A stretch of DNA of 64,000 nt from Catonia carolina (GCA_035578175.1 JAQMRL010000006.1:66940001-67004000), one strand, 5' to 3'; counted from the first letter of the stretch, positions 33,607 through 44,996 are shown. Notes: a model not told the origin generated them from the sequence alone. Program-made: numbers and translations.

Positions 33607-34525
33607 AAATCTGGTGTGAAACACTCACACAACTTTCTCTTGCCAATGCAAATAACAATAAACCTAACATTAGAAATAAACAAAAAACTAACCTCAATAA
33701 ACATAACCTAATTTTAATCTTGAGTGAAAGACGCAAAATGAAAATCAACCTCAGTTTGTCTTAAAAATACGGAAAATCACTCTTTCACGCTAAACAAGGC
33801 TCTGTAGAGAAAAATGCTTTAAATTAAAGTTGTAGATCTTTTAATATCCTATAAATTTAATTATATATACTTTTATCGTAAAGTGCACATTAAGGCCAAA
33901 ATCTTAAAAGAATCGATTTTTCACACGTTTTCGTGAAAAAATAACAGAAAATCGCTAATTACCGCTAAACTAAGCGTTATTTAAAAAAAATGGTTGAAAT
34001 AAAAGTTGTAAGATTTTAAATTTTCTACAACTTTTATTATATAAAGTTGCGCTTAAATGCGTATTAAAGCCGCAATCTTAAAAATACAATTTTTACGTAA
34101 AAACGGTTTCACCAAGAATTTCAGCTAACATTGAGCCTACCCTAACTTGTTGAGCATAAAAAAATTAGTAAACCAGGCGATTTAAAAAAAAATCGTAGGA
34201 CCAGTTTTTGAGAAAATCGCAAAGAAGTAAAAAATTACACGAATAAACAACTACTTCCGGTTGACCGATTTTGATGAAAATGTTCGTGTCGGGTCCGGTA
34301 GTGGTATGTAACTTAAGTTTCAAGTTTCAAGTTCGTACGATGTTCCGTTCTTGAGATATTCTGTTCACACACACACACACAGACCAATCGCTAAAAACAT
34401 GTTTTTTTTTGGGTGTCAGGGGGTCTGAAAACGTGTAGATCCGGTAAAAACTCAATTTTTAAAATCGACATGAAAACAATACTTTCCTTCCTACATATTC
34501 ATATTGGCAAGAGAAAGTAAAAATA
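33607..34525 (+). mobile_element. R1 repeat family, copy B
   Basis: Starts CTGGTGTGAAACACTCACAC, with ACTTTCTCTTGCC at 33632-33644, and ends GGCAAGAGAAAGT at 34506-34518. It is collinear with copy A, but its CA tract is only about 17 bp (34366-34382). This copy gives the clearest view of the family without microsatellite expansion. Confidence 0.75.
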
Positions 34526-34559
34526 TGTTTTATTAAACAGAACCTACCGGATTGGTCCA

Positions 34560-34660
34560 GAAGTAAAGTCGCCACCGCGAGTCAGCTGTTTAACTACTGA
34601 TTTTCGGAGACGATGGTTCTAGGTTCATATCCTAGTAAAGGTAGTTCCTTTTACATGGAT
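34560..34660 (+). repeat. tRNA-like SINE head (decayed)
   Basis: A region containing GTTCTAGGTTCATATCCTAG, a paired T-arm-like hairpin, preceded by a possible anticodon arm. No clear tail is seen. Confidence 0.4.
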
Positions 34661-35029
34661 AAATGAATACTAGACAGTGGTTATCGGTGTAATTTGATGG
34701 TTGAAGTTTAATTAACTAAAATCTCTCAGGAATCGGCTTGGGTCTGTACCAGATGTTCTACATCTTACTTACACGTCATATATGGTTTTAATCTCATTGA
34801 GTGATGGGGTTGCTTATTGGAAAAAACACAGTCTTCTACGTTCGAGCCCAATAACTTTGTTAAATGACCAATAATCAAATTATTTTTCCCAAGAAAATTG
34901 TTGAGAATTTAATTCCGAAAACAATTATGTAAGCAATGTAAACTAAATGAAAATAAAAGTTTAATAAAATGGACTCTTATTTAGACGATGTAAACATATT
35001 TCGGCATAACCGCAGCCATCTGCAGTATA

Positions 35030-35440
35030 CGTACAGTACATTGTAAATGTACGTGTAATAAAATATAGATTACGCTGTACACTTGGCAACATCGACGCTA
35101 CGCATCGTTGTTGCGTGCGGAAGTGAACAGCACACTAGCACGGCATGATTACTCCCACCTTTAGATTTACTAATCAAGGTTATGAAGATCGCACCTAGCG
35201 GACGCAACCGAAATCGCTCTGTCGAATTTTTCTACTGATGAGGCGCACACTTAACACTGCATATGCTATCCCCCCCACTCCACATTCACACATCGAGATT
35301 CAGAGAGCTCCTAGCGGTTGCCAACTCAATCGTACGACTCGTTCACGAATCACGATTCGTTTGATAGCGTCATCGACCTCGTGTCTTTTGCTGCTGTCAA
35401 TCCTGTTTGTTTGTAAGTTTGTAAGTTTTAATTTTCAACA
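35030..35440 (+). promoter_or_regulatory. Promoter-like, CpG-richer block before exon 1
   Basis: CpG and GC content rise sharply from about 35080 to 35400 against an AT-rich background. This ends at an ATG whose exon is followed by a consensus splice donor. No clear TATA box is placed. The call rests on composition and position. Confidence 0.35.
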
Positions 35441-38107
35441 ATGACATCGAGGCGGAATGAGGAATGCAAACCAAAGGTAAGTTAACTTGAAATAATTATG
35501 TTTTTAATTGTATTTTTAACATAGTATTTAAGATAAAAATAAAACATGGGTTATTCTTCAGCATATTTCAGTTGTGAAGTGCTGAATTCTGAGAAATGGT
35601 TTTTTTATAATATAGGCCTATATCGTTATTTTGTTAGTTTTCCCTTAATCTTATAAACTTTTGTATTTAAGAGTTCAGTGCTGCAGTAACCACTTACTCT
35701 TTATGTGAAAAGTGAAATTAACAGCAAGGTAATTGTAAAGTTTCTTAAGGAGTTGTGGTACTCTCAGAGATATAATATTTTCAGTACATTTTATCTCTCG
35801 ATTATCCTGCTGGTACAATAGCAGAAAAGCACTTACAGTTCGGCTGCCCAGACCAACCGGGATTCGAAGCTGGGACCTCAATATTAGTCTACTGCTTTCT
35901 GTTGATTAAGACTGACGCCCTTAATATCCAAGCCACCAACGCGATAAGGGTTTTGAAGCTTATTGAATAAAATTAAGCTACTCGTGTATATCTATTGGTT
36001 TTTAAGAGAATTTAATACTTTAAGCGGTCCATTTGTTAGTGAATTGGTATACACTACCAATACTTGAATTGGCTGTAGACAAAAGTATATTATTACAAAA
36101 AACAAATGTACATAACAGTGTATGCTGGAGTGTTAGAATAGGGGCTCAACAAATAAATATAAAAAGTTATTCTGTTATTTAAATTACAAAAATTATTTAC
36201 AGTATGACAAATTTAGAACACCATGTTGTATTCATTATAAAATTCATAAGTTTAAGTACAATCCTTTTAGCAATATGTCGTACGGCACGGTAGTGTACTT
36301 CTCATGTTAGTAATATTTGTAGAGAATTACTTAAGATACAGTTGTAAAATTTACAGCAAGGGGTGACATGGCCCTTTTGTATTTATAATGTTTATAAATA
36401 TTTTTACTGGACTAAATAGTTTTCTTAAATACTATTGATGTCCGATATTCATGATTCTATATAGTGTGTTAATTTTATTTTTATTTTTCATTGCAGGGAG
36501 TTTACTCATCAAGGACTGAAAACATTATCGAATTGAGCAAAAATATTGTCACTCCCGTAGGACAATACATATCTCCAGAACTTGGCATTACCCAAGTACG
36601 ACACTAAAGGCACACTTCCTTGGGAAAGAGATGTAGGAATAGAAAAACACTATGAAAATTTAGGCAAGTATAACAGTTAATTAATTTAGAATCATAATGT
36701 AGATATATAATTATTTCACATCAAGTTACAATGAGATGAAGGCAATTTGTATGTGATGTTGTAAGTAATGTGTAGAGTCTTGTACAAACTGAGAATGAAT
36801 AGAATATTTGACAAGTTAACACAGGAATATATTTTATCCTTTCTGTAATTTCTAGCAAACCACATTTAAAAAAAAATTGTTTGAATTTAGTTAATTGTTT
36901 CAGTTTTTGTAGCAGCATGATATTCTAGTTTGTTTAACATATTTCATTCATTCTATTTTCTGTAATATTCGTTTACATTATGTTTTTTTTTGTAGTGCGA
37001 AGGAGACTTTTCTCCACAATAGATAACAAAAAATCTGCAGGCGAAAAAATATATAACAGAAATCAGCAGATGTTTATCAGCAGTAACTGTAATGAAGTTG
37101 AGAAACATACAGGTAAAATGTTTTCAGTAACTTTTTAAATAATTATGTTTCTTAAAATTGATTGTTTACAAAGAAAAAGTTGTTTTGAAAGAATTAAAGT
37201 AAAATGAATTGAGTTGTTTTGAAAACAATTTACAAATTTTATGCAGGATATTTCCAGTGAAATTAATATTTTTGGTTAACCGCTGCACTGAAACTATAAA
37301 GCAAATTAATGCAATGAATTATTTTTTAGTTACCATTCGAATTAGTAGCATACTACTAAATTCCAGAAATTGCAAACTACTGTCTATTGCAGTTCTTGTA
37401 TCTAAACACTTTTTATGTTGCTTACTATAGAGAAAAATACATCCTAAATACTAAGAAGAAAAATACAAAAAGTACCGCCCAGATCAGCTGGCAGTAGGCT
37501 GTAGTTGTGAATGCCTGCCAGTAACAAAATACTAGAATAGAGATTGAAGAAAAAGTAGGAGTCATTTGATTTCTGTGAATTTAACCTAAAATATAAACTC
37601 AGTTGTAACAAATTATTTTGTTATGTAACATCTGCAATACACAACATTGAAAATTAAGCAACTGTTTTAAAGGCATTTATTCCAAACAGCGACATTTTCC
37701 TTTCTAAAGCAACTTTCCGCATTATCAAGCTTAATGCTTTACAAATTATCTCACATTATCTTGCTTATTAATTACAAGTTTTTTCATCTACAATCATTAG
37801 GTATGGTAAGCAATAAAAAAAAGTATATTGGTAATCTTTATAATTTTGTACAGTTAAATAATATAAGTTTTTTTCATTGTAGATAATAACATCTTATCGA
37901 CGTTACAAGCATGTCTCCAAATGTATGATAAACAGTATGATATAAACAGATACTAGAAAATCTGGCCTGGCAAGCTTGGCTAGATGTAAAAAAAGATGTG
38001 TGCTTCAATACAAAGATGCCATTGAAAAAATGAAAAGTGGTCAGTAGGTTGATCTGGCAACTTTGCCAAATCCCTGTGAAAGTTTCACTCCTGCAAAAGA
38101 TAATCTG
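35441..38107 (+). pseudogene. Candidate four-exon gene, frame-damaged
   Basis: Exon 1 is 35441-35476 (MTSRRNEECKPK) followed by AAG|GTAAGT. Exon 2 is 36497-36663, after TTTTCATTGCAG; it encodes GVYSSRTENIIELSKN and ends TTTAG|GCAAGT, a GC-type donor. Exon 3 is 36996-37112 after a T-rich TTTGTAG; it encodes VRRRLFSTIDNKKSAG and ends ACAG|GTAAAA. Exon 4 starts at 37883 after TTTTCATTGTAG (NNILSTLQACLQMYDKQ) and can run to CTG|GTAAAG at 38107. All three junctions keep phase. A 1-nt frame change inside exon 2 (near 36590) separates two protein-like stretches (the second is YDTKGTLPWERDVGIE). Exon 4 has another near 37950 and a TAG near 38048. I do not recognise the protein. It may be a host pseudogene, or a real gene with base-call errors. 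Confidence 0.45.
35828..35945 (-). mobile_element. tRNA-headed SINE fragment in intron 1
   Basis: The minus strand shows GTTGGTGGCTTGGATATTAA and the B-box GGTCCCAGCTTCGAATCCC at tRNA-like spacing. It lies between exon 1 and exon 2 of the candidate gene. Confidence 0.6.
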
Positions 38108-39022
38108 GTAAAGTTACATTTTTTCATTTGTAACTAGTGTTTTTAACATGTTTCACCACCAACAAAAAAAATCCTGTCAAATTTTTGTGAGAGGTGCTGT
38201 TTCAGATGTATTTTTTGTAACTCAAAATTTTACATCGATATACAATTTATGTTAATAATAATTCTCCTATGTAATGATAAAAGTTATTACTGTAACTCAT
38301 ACATATTTTATATACAAGATTTAAATAACAACACACACAGTATCTCCTAGTAATTGAAGAGAAAGAAAAGTGATGTTTGATCCCTCACTTTAAGCTCCTG
38401 ATCTGAGCTATGTATAGAGTGCCCAAAATATTTTTACAATTTCAGTTCTTAGTACCTACTAAGAACTAAGAAAAGGAGGGGTTTTCTAAGGAATTTGTAA
38501 TGAAATGATACTGTTATTTTTGTATGCTTAGAAAGATGTGTGGAAAAAATGCAAACCCAATTTATATTATTCACATAAATTGGTAATCAAAATATGAAAT
38601 GCATTATTTTTAATGTTTTTTAAATCAGGTCTACTACTGAGTTTCCAGACATTAATTATTTATTAACTGGTCAATAATGTCACATTTTATTCTATTTGTT
38701 AATAGAAAACAATATCATAGTAGGTACAGAGCGTTAGAAAATTCATTATTAGATAGATCAACTAGATACTAAAGTTTTTTATGTTATTCCTGCATTTCTT
38801 TGAATGCTTCTTATTTCATACGAAATAAAATAAATGCCAATTAAATATGTAAACCTGATTTTTTTAAAAGTTTATTTATACAGACTTCAACAAAAAAGAA
38901 GAGGTTCTCAATGCTACTGTTTCTATGATTTTTTTATGTTTGTCCAGTGGTTATTCCGAAAATACTATGCAGATTTCGACAATTCTTTTTTCAAATGAAA
39001 AGGTATCATAATGTTTAGATAG
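38108..39022. other. AT-rich, probably intronic or intergenic
   Basis: No convincing exon is seen. It ends at the GATAG target site (39018-39022) of the gypsy element. Confidence 0.4.
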
Positions 39023-39182
39023 TGTAGTTTTGGAAATAAATTACATATCAAATAAGAAATAGAAGTAGTATTATTTTATTCTTTTAACTCTACATGTAAA
39101 CAAAAACAGAACTCAGAATACACAACAATAACAACTTGAAAACAGATGACTTAAATCAAATCATATGTTAACACCTCCTCCT

Positions 39183-41366
39183 CTATTTGCTGTGATGCGG
39201 TACCTTACGTAGTATCAGCTGGTCAATATGTCTTTTGACGATCCGCCCATCATCTAGATGAACTGTGTACATCACATGTCCATGTTTGGCAGTTATATGG
39301 CCCAAGTGCCACTTGGTTGATCCATTGACGTATTCGCGAGCTTGAACTTTATCTCCAACCTTAAAATTCCTGTTGATTCCAACTTGTAGTCCCTTTTCCC
39401 GATATTTCGTTGTTTCTAATGTTGGAACAATTATGGAGAGGCTCGTTGTAACACTCCTTCCAAACATTAGGTGGTATGCTGATGTTCCAGTGGCATTTGG
39501 CGATTGTCTGAGTTGCATAAGAAGTTTTTGTATTTTATTTTGTAGTGATCCCTTTTCTCCCTCCATAGACCTTAGCGCCCTTTTGACAGTCTGCACGTAT
39601 CTTTCAGCCTGACCGTTTGAATTTGGGTGGTATGGTGCAGATGTTCTGTGAATAATTCCACATTCATTCATGAAGTTTTTGAATTCTTGGGAAACAAATT
39701 GTCTTCCATTATCGGATACCAATATGTGAGGAAAACCAAAGGTTGAAAATATTCTTCGTAATTCTTGGATTGTCCATGTACTTGTTGTTGTTCTTGTCTG
39801 TATTACTTCCACCCACTTACTGAAAGCATCCACCAATATGAGGTACTGTTGGCCGTCTGTTGGCCCTAAGAAATCCATATGCACTCTCTCCCATGGATTA
39901 GAAGGTGGTTCCCATGGATGGATAGTTTTCCTTGGGTTGTTACGCTTTTCAATACATTGTCGACATTCAGCAACCATCGCTTCAATATCCTTGTCCATGC
40001 TTGTCCACCAGCAAAAATTACGAGCCAAGGTTTTCATTTTTATTCCTCCCAAATGGGCCACATGAAGTTCTTGAAGCACACGAGATCTGAGAGAACGAGG
40101 AATCATAACTCTCCAGCCTTTCATCACACAATCATCTTGAATAGACAGCTCGTTATCGTGAAATCCATATTGTTCAACAGATTGTCCTGATTTTAAAGCC
40201 TGTAAGATTGGACCTAAAACTTTATCCTTAAGGGTTTCCCTAGCTACTATGGTACTGCTGATATTGAGTGTTTCCAGTTGGTTTATTTGGTACCTAGAAA
40301 GGTCATCTACAACATCTTGTTGGACCACTTCAGTAGGGAACCGTGAGAGATAATCAGCATTTGAATGATGAGCGGTTTGCCTGTACTCTATATCATAGTC
40401 AAACCCTGAGAGAAAATGAGCGTAATTGAATATCCGTGTTGCCGATATTGTTGGTAAGGTCTTTCTTGGGTTGAAAATCGACACTAACGGTTTATGATCT
40501 GTAATCAGTGTAAATTTGCGTCCATAACAAAACGGGAAAAACTTCTTCAGGCCCCAATATATACCCAAGGCTTCCTTATCGATTTGAGAGTACCTTTGTT
40601 CAGCTTTTGTCAACGATCGAGATGCAAAGGCGATTGGTCTATCTGTTCCGTCGCTGTGGCGGTGAGATAAAACGGCTCCCAAGCCTACTGGTGATGCGTC
40701 CGTTGCTAAGATCAGAGGTAAGTTTGGATCAAAGTGTACCAAAACGTCGTCACTACTGATAATATCCTTAATCTTCTGAAAATTCCTTTCACAAGATAGA
40801 CTCCAGTTGAACTTGTTTCCTTTTTGTAGTAGCTGGTTCAAGGGATGTAATAGTGTTGCCAAATCCTTTATAAATTTATTGTAATAATTTGCTAGGCCTA
40901 GGAAGGTTCGGAGTTCAGATATATTTTCTGGTCTTTTACATTTCAAAATACTCTGTATCTTATTATCTGACTTGTGCAGCCCTTCACTGTCGATCATGTG
41001 ACCTAAATATTCAATTTTGGACTGGAAGAACTTGCATTTTTCTCTGTTTAGCCTCAAATCATTTATCTTAAGCCGTTCAAATACTTGCTCCAGTCGACAA
41101 AAAAGCTGCTCGCTGTTAGAACCTTGTACAATTATGTCGTCGAAGAAACATTGTACACCTTCTAAATTGTTTAATGTTTTGTCCATGAATCGTTGCCACA
41201 CCAAAGGTGCAACTTTCACTCCAAACATTAATCTGTTCACCTTAAATAACCCTTTATGGGTACTAATTGTTTGCATAACAGCACTGTCCTCATCCATCTC
41301 CAAGTGTAAATATGCATTTCTAATATCAAGAGTACAAAATATCTTGCCACCGTGCATTTTTGCCAT
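39183..41366 (-). CDS. pol: Gypsy pol: RT (N-terminally truncated), RNase H, integrase
   Basis: One uninterrupted frame of 727 codons, beginning MAKMHGGKIFCTLDIRNAY, which is already inside the RT domain. It has the RT active site CFFDDIIV and thumb YLGHMIDSEG. The RNase H has LILATDASPVGLGAVLS, IDKEALGIYWG, LITDHKPLV and HHSNADYLSRF. The integrase has a zinc finger ending CRQCIEKRN and the DDE core (VHMDFLGP, VSDNGRQFV, APYHPNSNGQAERY). A C-terminal part (VGDKVQAREYV) follows. It lacks a protease and the RT fingers, so it cannot reverse-transcribe, although its integrase looks intact. The clean frame fits a very recent copy. Confidence 0.95.
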   Translation of the reverse strand: MAKMHGGKIFCTLDIRNAYLHLEMDEDSAVMQTISTHKGLFKVNRLMFGVKVAPLVWQRFMDKTLNNLEGVQCFFDDIIVQGSNSEQLFCRLEQVFERLKINDLRLNREKCKFFQSKIEYLGHMIDSEGLHKSDNKIQSILKCKRPENISELRTFLGLANYYNKFIKDLATLLHPLNQLLQKGNKFNWSLSCERNFQKIKDIISSDDVLVHFDPNLPLILATDASPVGLGAVLSHRHSDGTDRPIAFASRSLTKAEQRYSQIDKEALGIYWGLKKFFPFCYGRKFTLITDHKPLVSIFNPRKTLPTISATRIFNYAHFLSGFDYDIEYRQTAHHSNADYLSRFPTEVVQQDVVDDLSRYQINQLETLNISSTIVARETLKDKVLGPILQALKSGQSVEQYGFHDNELSIQDDCVMKGWRVMIPRSLRSRVLQELHVAHLGGIKMKTLARNFCWWTSMDKDIEAMVAECRQCIEKRNNPRKTIHPWEPPSNPWERVHMDFLGPTDGQQYLILVDAFSKWVEVIQTRTTTSTWTIQELRRIFSTFGFPHILVSDNGRQFVSQEFKNFMNECGIIHRTSAPYHPNSNGQAERYVQTVKRALRSMEGEKGSLQNKIQKLLMQLRQSPNATGTSAYHLMFGRSVTTSLSIIVPTLETTKYREKGLQVGINRNFKVGDKVQAREYVNGSTKWHLGHITAKHGHVMYTVHLDDGRIVKRHIDQLILRKVPHHSK

Positions 41367-41913
41367 TAATAAGAGTTAACTCCTCGTATGTTTTATTATG
41401 TGGGTCGTCTGGTATGCAAATATCATAAAGTTGTTCATGTATTTGTGGGGTGATTGCTTGTAGGAATAATTCCACTTTAACTTTAGGACTTACGTTTCCC
41501 CGTATTTGGATGTAGTTTTCAAAACGCCGGGTGAAGTTTTGAAAACTTTCCTCCTGTGTATATGGCTGAAAAGAAATATTCGGTCCATTGTGAGATAATA
41601 CAGAAGTAGCCATTGCAGTGGATGTATTGTACTTTTTCTTTTCTGCTTCTAGAAATATCCATATCTCTTCATATATTCCTTCCAATTGCCATCTGACTTC
41701 AAGTTCATTTTCTATTGAATTAGTACCAAGTTCAATATTTGACTGTGTATCTTCAATTTCACTCCATATGGTTGATAGTTTGTCCGTGTAGACTGTACAT
41801 ATTTCATGAGAGTTTTCACATTTAGGTAATTCATCTTTTAGTTTGTTCAAGCGTAGTTCTAGTAACTTCCTTTTCTTCATATACTGTTCAATATCTTTTT
41901 TCCTCGTCGCCAT
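41326..41913 (-). CDS. gag: Gypsy gag, C-terminally truncated
   Basis: The ATG at 41913 is the first base after the 5' LTR. 195 codons follow: a charged helical N-terminus (MKKRKLLELRLNKLKDEL) and a capsid-like region (EESFQNFTRRFENYIQIRG, KVELFLQAIT). After YEELTLI the frame runs into RT sequence out of phase (NGKNARWQDILYS), marking the deletion joint near 41365-41385. Gag and pol overlap by about 40 nt. No zinc knuckle remains. Confidence 0.88.
   Translation of the reverse strand: MATRKKDIEQYMKKRKLLELRLNKLKDELPKCENSHEICTVYTDKLSTIWSEIEDTQSNIELGTNSIENELEVRWQLEGIYEEIWIFLEAEKKKYNTSTAMATSVLSHNGPNISFQPYTQEESFQNFTRRFENYIQIRGNVSPKVKVELFLQAITPQIHEQLYDICIPDDPHNKTYEELTLINGKNARWQDILYS
41898..41913 (-). 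promoter_or_regulatory. Primer-binding site overlapping the gag start
   Basis: On the minus strand the LTR ends CTACA and is followed by ATGGCGACGAGGA. TGGCGAC resembles the tRNA-Arg-type primer site of some insect gypsy elements, so the gag ATG overlaps the primer site. Confidence 0.5.
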
Positions 41914-42192
41914 TGTAGTTTTGGAAATAAATTACATATCAAATAAGAAATAGAAGTAGTATTATTTTATTCTTTTAACTCTACATGTAAACAAAAACAG
42001 AACTCAGAATACACAACAATAACAACTTGAAAACAGATGACTTAAATCAAATCATATGTTAACAGATAGGTATTGTAGTTTGTTCAGAAATAATAATTTT
42101 GTATTAACTTTCAATTATTTTCTATTTTTTTAAGCTAGTTTTTTTATAATTAGTTACTTATTGTTATAACGATGAACCAAGACTTTCTTTCA

Positions 42193-42291
42193 GGTCCTCA
42201 ACATTATGCCCTCAACAAAATGATTGGCAAAAATATACCCAGCTATTGGAAGTTTTGTCCTATTTAGACTATTTAGTTAGGAAAAAATAAA
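42193..42291 (+). CDS. Possible terminal exon
   Basis: A good acceptor (GACTTTCTTTCAG) is followed by two open frames. One reads QQNDWQKYTQLLEVLSYLDY and ends at TAA (42289-42291); the other reads HYALNKMIGKNIPSYW. It could be the last exon of the gene beginning at 35441, with the gypsy element in the preceding intron, but the phase cannot be settled. Confidence 0.2.
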
Positions 42292-42299
42292 AATATATA

Positions 42300-44240
42300 C
42301 TTAATGCGTAATCACACCCAGCCAATGAGACTGACATTGCTCATTGACTCTAAGCGAATGTTTTTTTTTTTCATCTTATGACTAAATGTACCAATTATAA
42401 CAAGTTTTTTCACTGCTGGTTATTCTGATTAAGATAAGCCACCACTGATTTTATAATTTTTGGATATCGCACCTATTTAAGAAACAAAATTGTAGAGATT
42501 TTTAGTTTTTACACTCTTTCCCGCTACCCTCATATGGTCCATTCCAAAGAAAATATAAATTTTATTCATTCCTTTTATTACAATATTTGAGGAAAGAACT
42601 GTAGGCACATTATTGCAACTGGAATTATTAAAATCATTGCAAAGGAAAAGAGATGTGGGAAGTTTGATACAAAGCTGTCGTGACTTGGTCATACGTGAAT
42701 TTTTAAATTAACCCTGGTAAACTTGATCAGCAAGCTGACTAGGTGTGTTCTCCTTTAGACCACAAGGATGATTAGTGCTGACTAGTAGGATGATGGTGAA
42801 TTCTGTTGTCCATTAAGTCGGCCAAGAGTCGTTCACTCGGTGTTCAGGTGTTTGCAGACCAATAAGCTTGTTGTCAGTTTACTTTTGCTCTTCTTACAAA
42901 CACCATACAATTAAGATTTGTATGAGTGAGTTAACTTTAGTAGCAAGTGCAGATATGGACAACAGGTGTGTGGGTAAAGTAAGCCACAGTCTGTTTTTGA
43001 GCAGGCAGGTTTACCTTTAAGCAGATCATATGACTATATTTGCAATGCATTATGTAGGCCAGACAGTTTTTATTTTTTTGCATTTTGAAAGTTCACGTAA
43101 CAGCTTTGTTGAGAGGGGGTAATTTACGAAGTCATTAGTATAGGATTTTATACTTTGTGAGCAGTGTTCATGTGGCTGTAATGCTTGTTGCAACCAGTAT
43201 AAATTTGTTTGAACATCAAATATATGAATGCGCACATGGGAGTTTTAGATTAGGTTACTTAGTTAGATTAGGTTCATAGTAAAAAAGTGGCAGCCAGTGG
43301 AACTAAGCATTGGCACCACGAAGCTAGTATAATTTTTCTTCTTTCTCACATTCAATTCAAAATTGCCATAGAGTGAGTTGGTTGGCTTCATTTAATCAAA
43401 AACGGTGCTACTTGTAAAATAGTTTCGGAGTTGAAATTTTTCCTTCATGTGTACTCATGAAATAAACAAATGCCAAAACTTGCTAAAAACTGATTATCAA
43501 CAGTGTTGCCAACTCCGTAGAATTTTCCTGGAAATGTTACTTACATCAAGAGGTTTTCAATAATTTTTGTAGGTACTCATAGCAAAACATTACTACATAT
43601 TTTCTTATAAAAGAAAATGTACTCTCTGTCCAAAAATGTACCTTATGCCCAGAAATTATCTAAACCTTTTCCCCAATTTCATCAAAAACTGCAACTTATG
43701 TAAATAGTTCCAACTAACAGTTATAGTATTTCAAATTTGTAGAATTTTGTTGCTACGCAAAAATGCATAACATTGCAAAATCTGAAAAATCTTTTGAATC
43801 ACCTGTGTGGTCAAAAAAAATTAATCGTAATTTTTCTGAAAGTGTGATTAATTGATTTCATTAAGTCATAGCTTAATTTAATCAGGGTTGTTTGTTTCAT
43901 TTTTATTGAAATTTAATTTTTTGATGATAATGCACTGTCAATCACTAATCACTAATCAATGTTTGTTGGCAAAAACAGAAATAAATTGGCCTAATGTAAA
44001 TTTATTTATTTGTTTAATACTGTCTGTGTACAATAATTACAAGTATCTGTTCACAAATGCAAAGCCTGAGGACTATTAACATATAATAAACAAAATTGAT
44101 TGTTGCTAACAATATTTTCTTAATGAGTTAAATAAATTAATGAAATCTTAAACTTATGTTATCTTAATCTTATACTTTTACAAAAGTAAGAATTACAGAA
44201 CTAAAGATTAAAAACTATAAAGATTGTGTATTTTATAAAC
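42300..44240. other. AT-rich sequence without a supported feature
   Basis: Several short frames (for example 43050-43235 and 43888-44079) have no start, splice context or recognisable motif. Confidence 0.45.
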
Positions 44241-44243
44241 TAG

Positions 44244-44738
44244 TTTGTGAATTTGAACGTAAAATGTTCACACTGTGAAGGTTTGTATCGGCGGGATAAA
44301 TTAGCTGAACACATGAAGTCATGTGAGGCATATCTTGCTTTGACTGCTGATAGTGACCATGTTGAACCTGTTGCAACTTTGGAGAAACACTCAAAGGCTA
44401 ACCTTCCAACTCTGCATTTTGTGTCAGATTCTTTTAAGAGAAATTTATTGAAAGACATAAGACTTGATCAAGTCATGGAAGTAGCATTTCATGATCAGTG
44501 GATCATTTCATCAGGCTTCTCTAAAGAGGGGCAATGTGACAGGTCAGCAGTGACCAAGAGTGACGACTTTTTGGAAATTGTTAACAAACAATGGAAAAAC
44601 AAGATTGGCCGAATTTTTACTAAGTGTCAGAAGAAAGGAAAGGCTGACAGAAGTGAAACAATGGCTGTTGAAGATGACAAAGTTAAAGTTGCAGCATACA
44701 TAGAGGCCAATTATAGATTATCTTTGAAAGCGTTAAAT
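44244..44738 (+). pseudogene. Zinc-finger exon interrupted by a hAT MITE
   Basis: The exon begins after AAACTAG with no local ATG (reads FVNLNVKCSHCEGLYRRDK). It has a CxxC-x11-H-x4-C finger (CSHCEGLYRRDKLAEHMKSC). Then comes a helical block FKRNLLKDIRLDQVMEVAFH, and WKNKIGRIFTKCQKK. This order recalls an arthropod/cnidarian family of zinc-finger proteins with a tyrosine-recombinase-like (Crypton) relation; that is my inference from pattern memory. A MITE enters after SLKAL; the frame then runs through the MITE to 44807. Without the MITE the frame would continue past 45004 for about 25 codons to a TAA. Confidence 0.5.
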
Positions 44739-44996
44739 CAGAGATTCCCAAACTGTGTGCCGCGAGGCCGGCTAAGTGAGCCGTGGAACTCATGGAAAAT
44801 AAATTAAATTAAATTTAAACGGTCCAACAAAATAATGCCTTGCCGATGACTATAAGTAAGTATGTATAAGTATGATATAAGTACGTTTATATCAAGTACT
44901 TAAGTTTAATCAATGGCATAAAGTAATAGGTGTGCCGCGGCTATTGGCCGTTTTTTTTGTAGTGTGCTGCGAGAAAAAAAAGTTTGGGAAACACTG
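44739..44996. mobile_element. hAT-type MITE, 258 bp
   Basis: The ends CAGAGATTCCCAAAC and GTTTGGGAAACACTG are inverted hAT-type termini. The 8-bp flanks CGTTAAAT (44731-44738) and CGTTAGAT (44997-45004) differ at one base, as expected for a hAT target duplication. There is no coding sequence of its own. Confidence 0.88.

Larger units (their letters stand above)
39023..42064 (-). mobile_element. Ty3/gypsy element with identical LTRs, internally deleted
   Basis: The 151-bp LTRs (39023-39173, 41914-42064) appear identical, start TGTAGTTTTGG and end ATGTTAACA (plus strand), and are flanked by GATAG (39018-39022 and 42065-42069). The element reads on the minus strand. The polypurine tract AGAGGAGGAGG (complement of 39174-39184) abuts the 3' LTR. 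The interior is only 2,740 bp, because the end of gag, the protease and the start of RT are missing. It is a very recent insertion. Confidence 0.95.
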
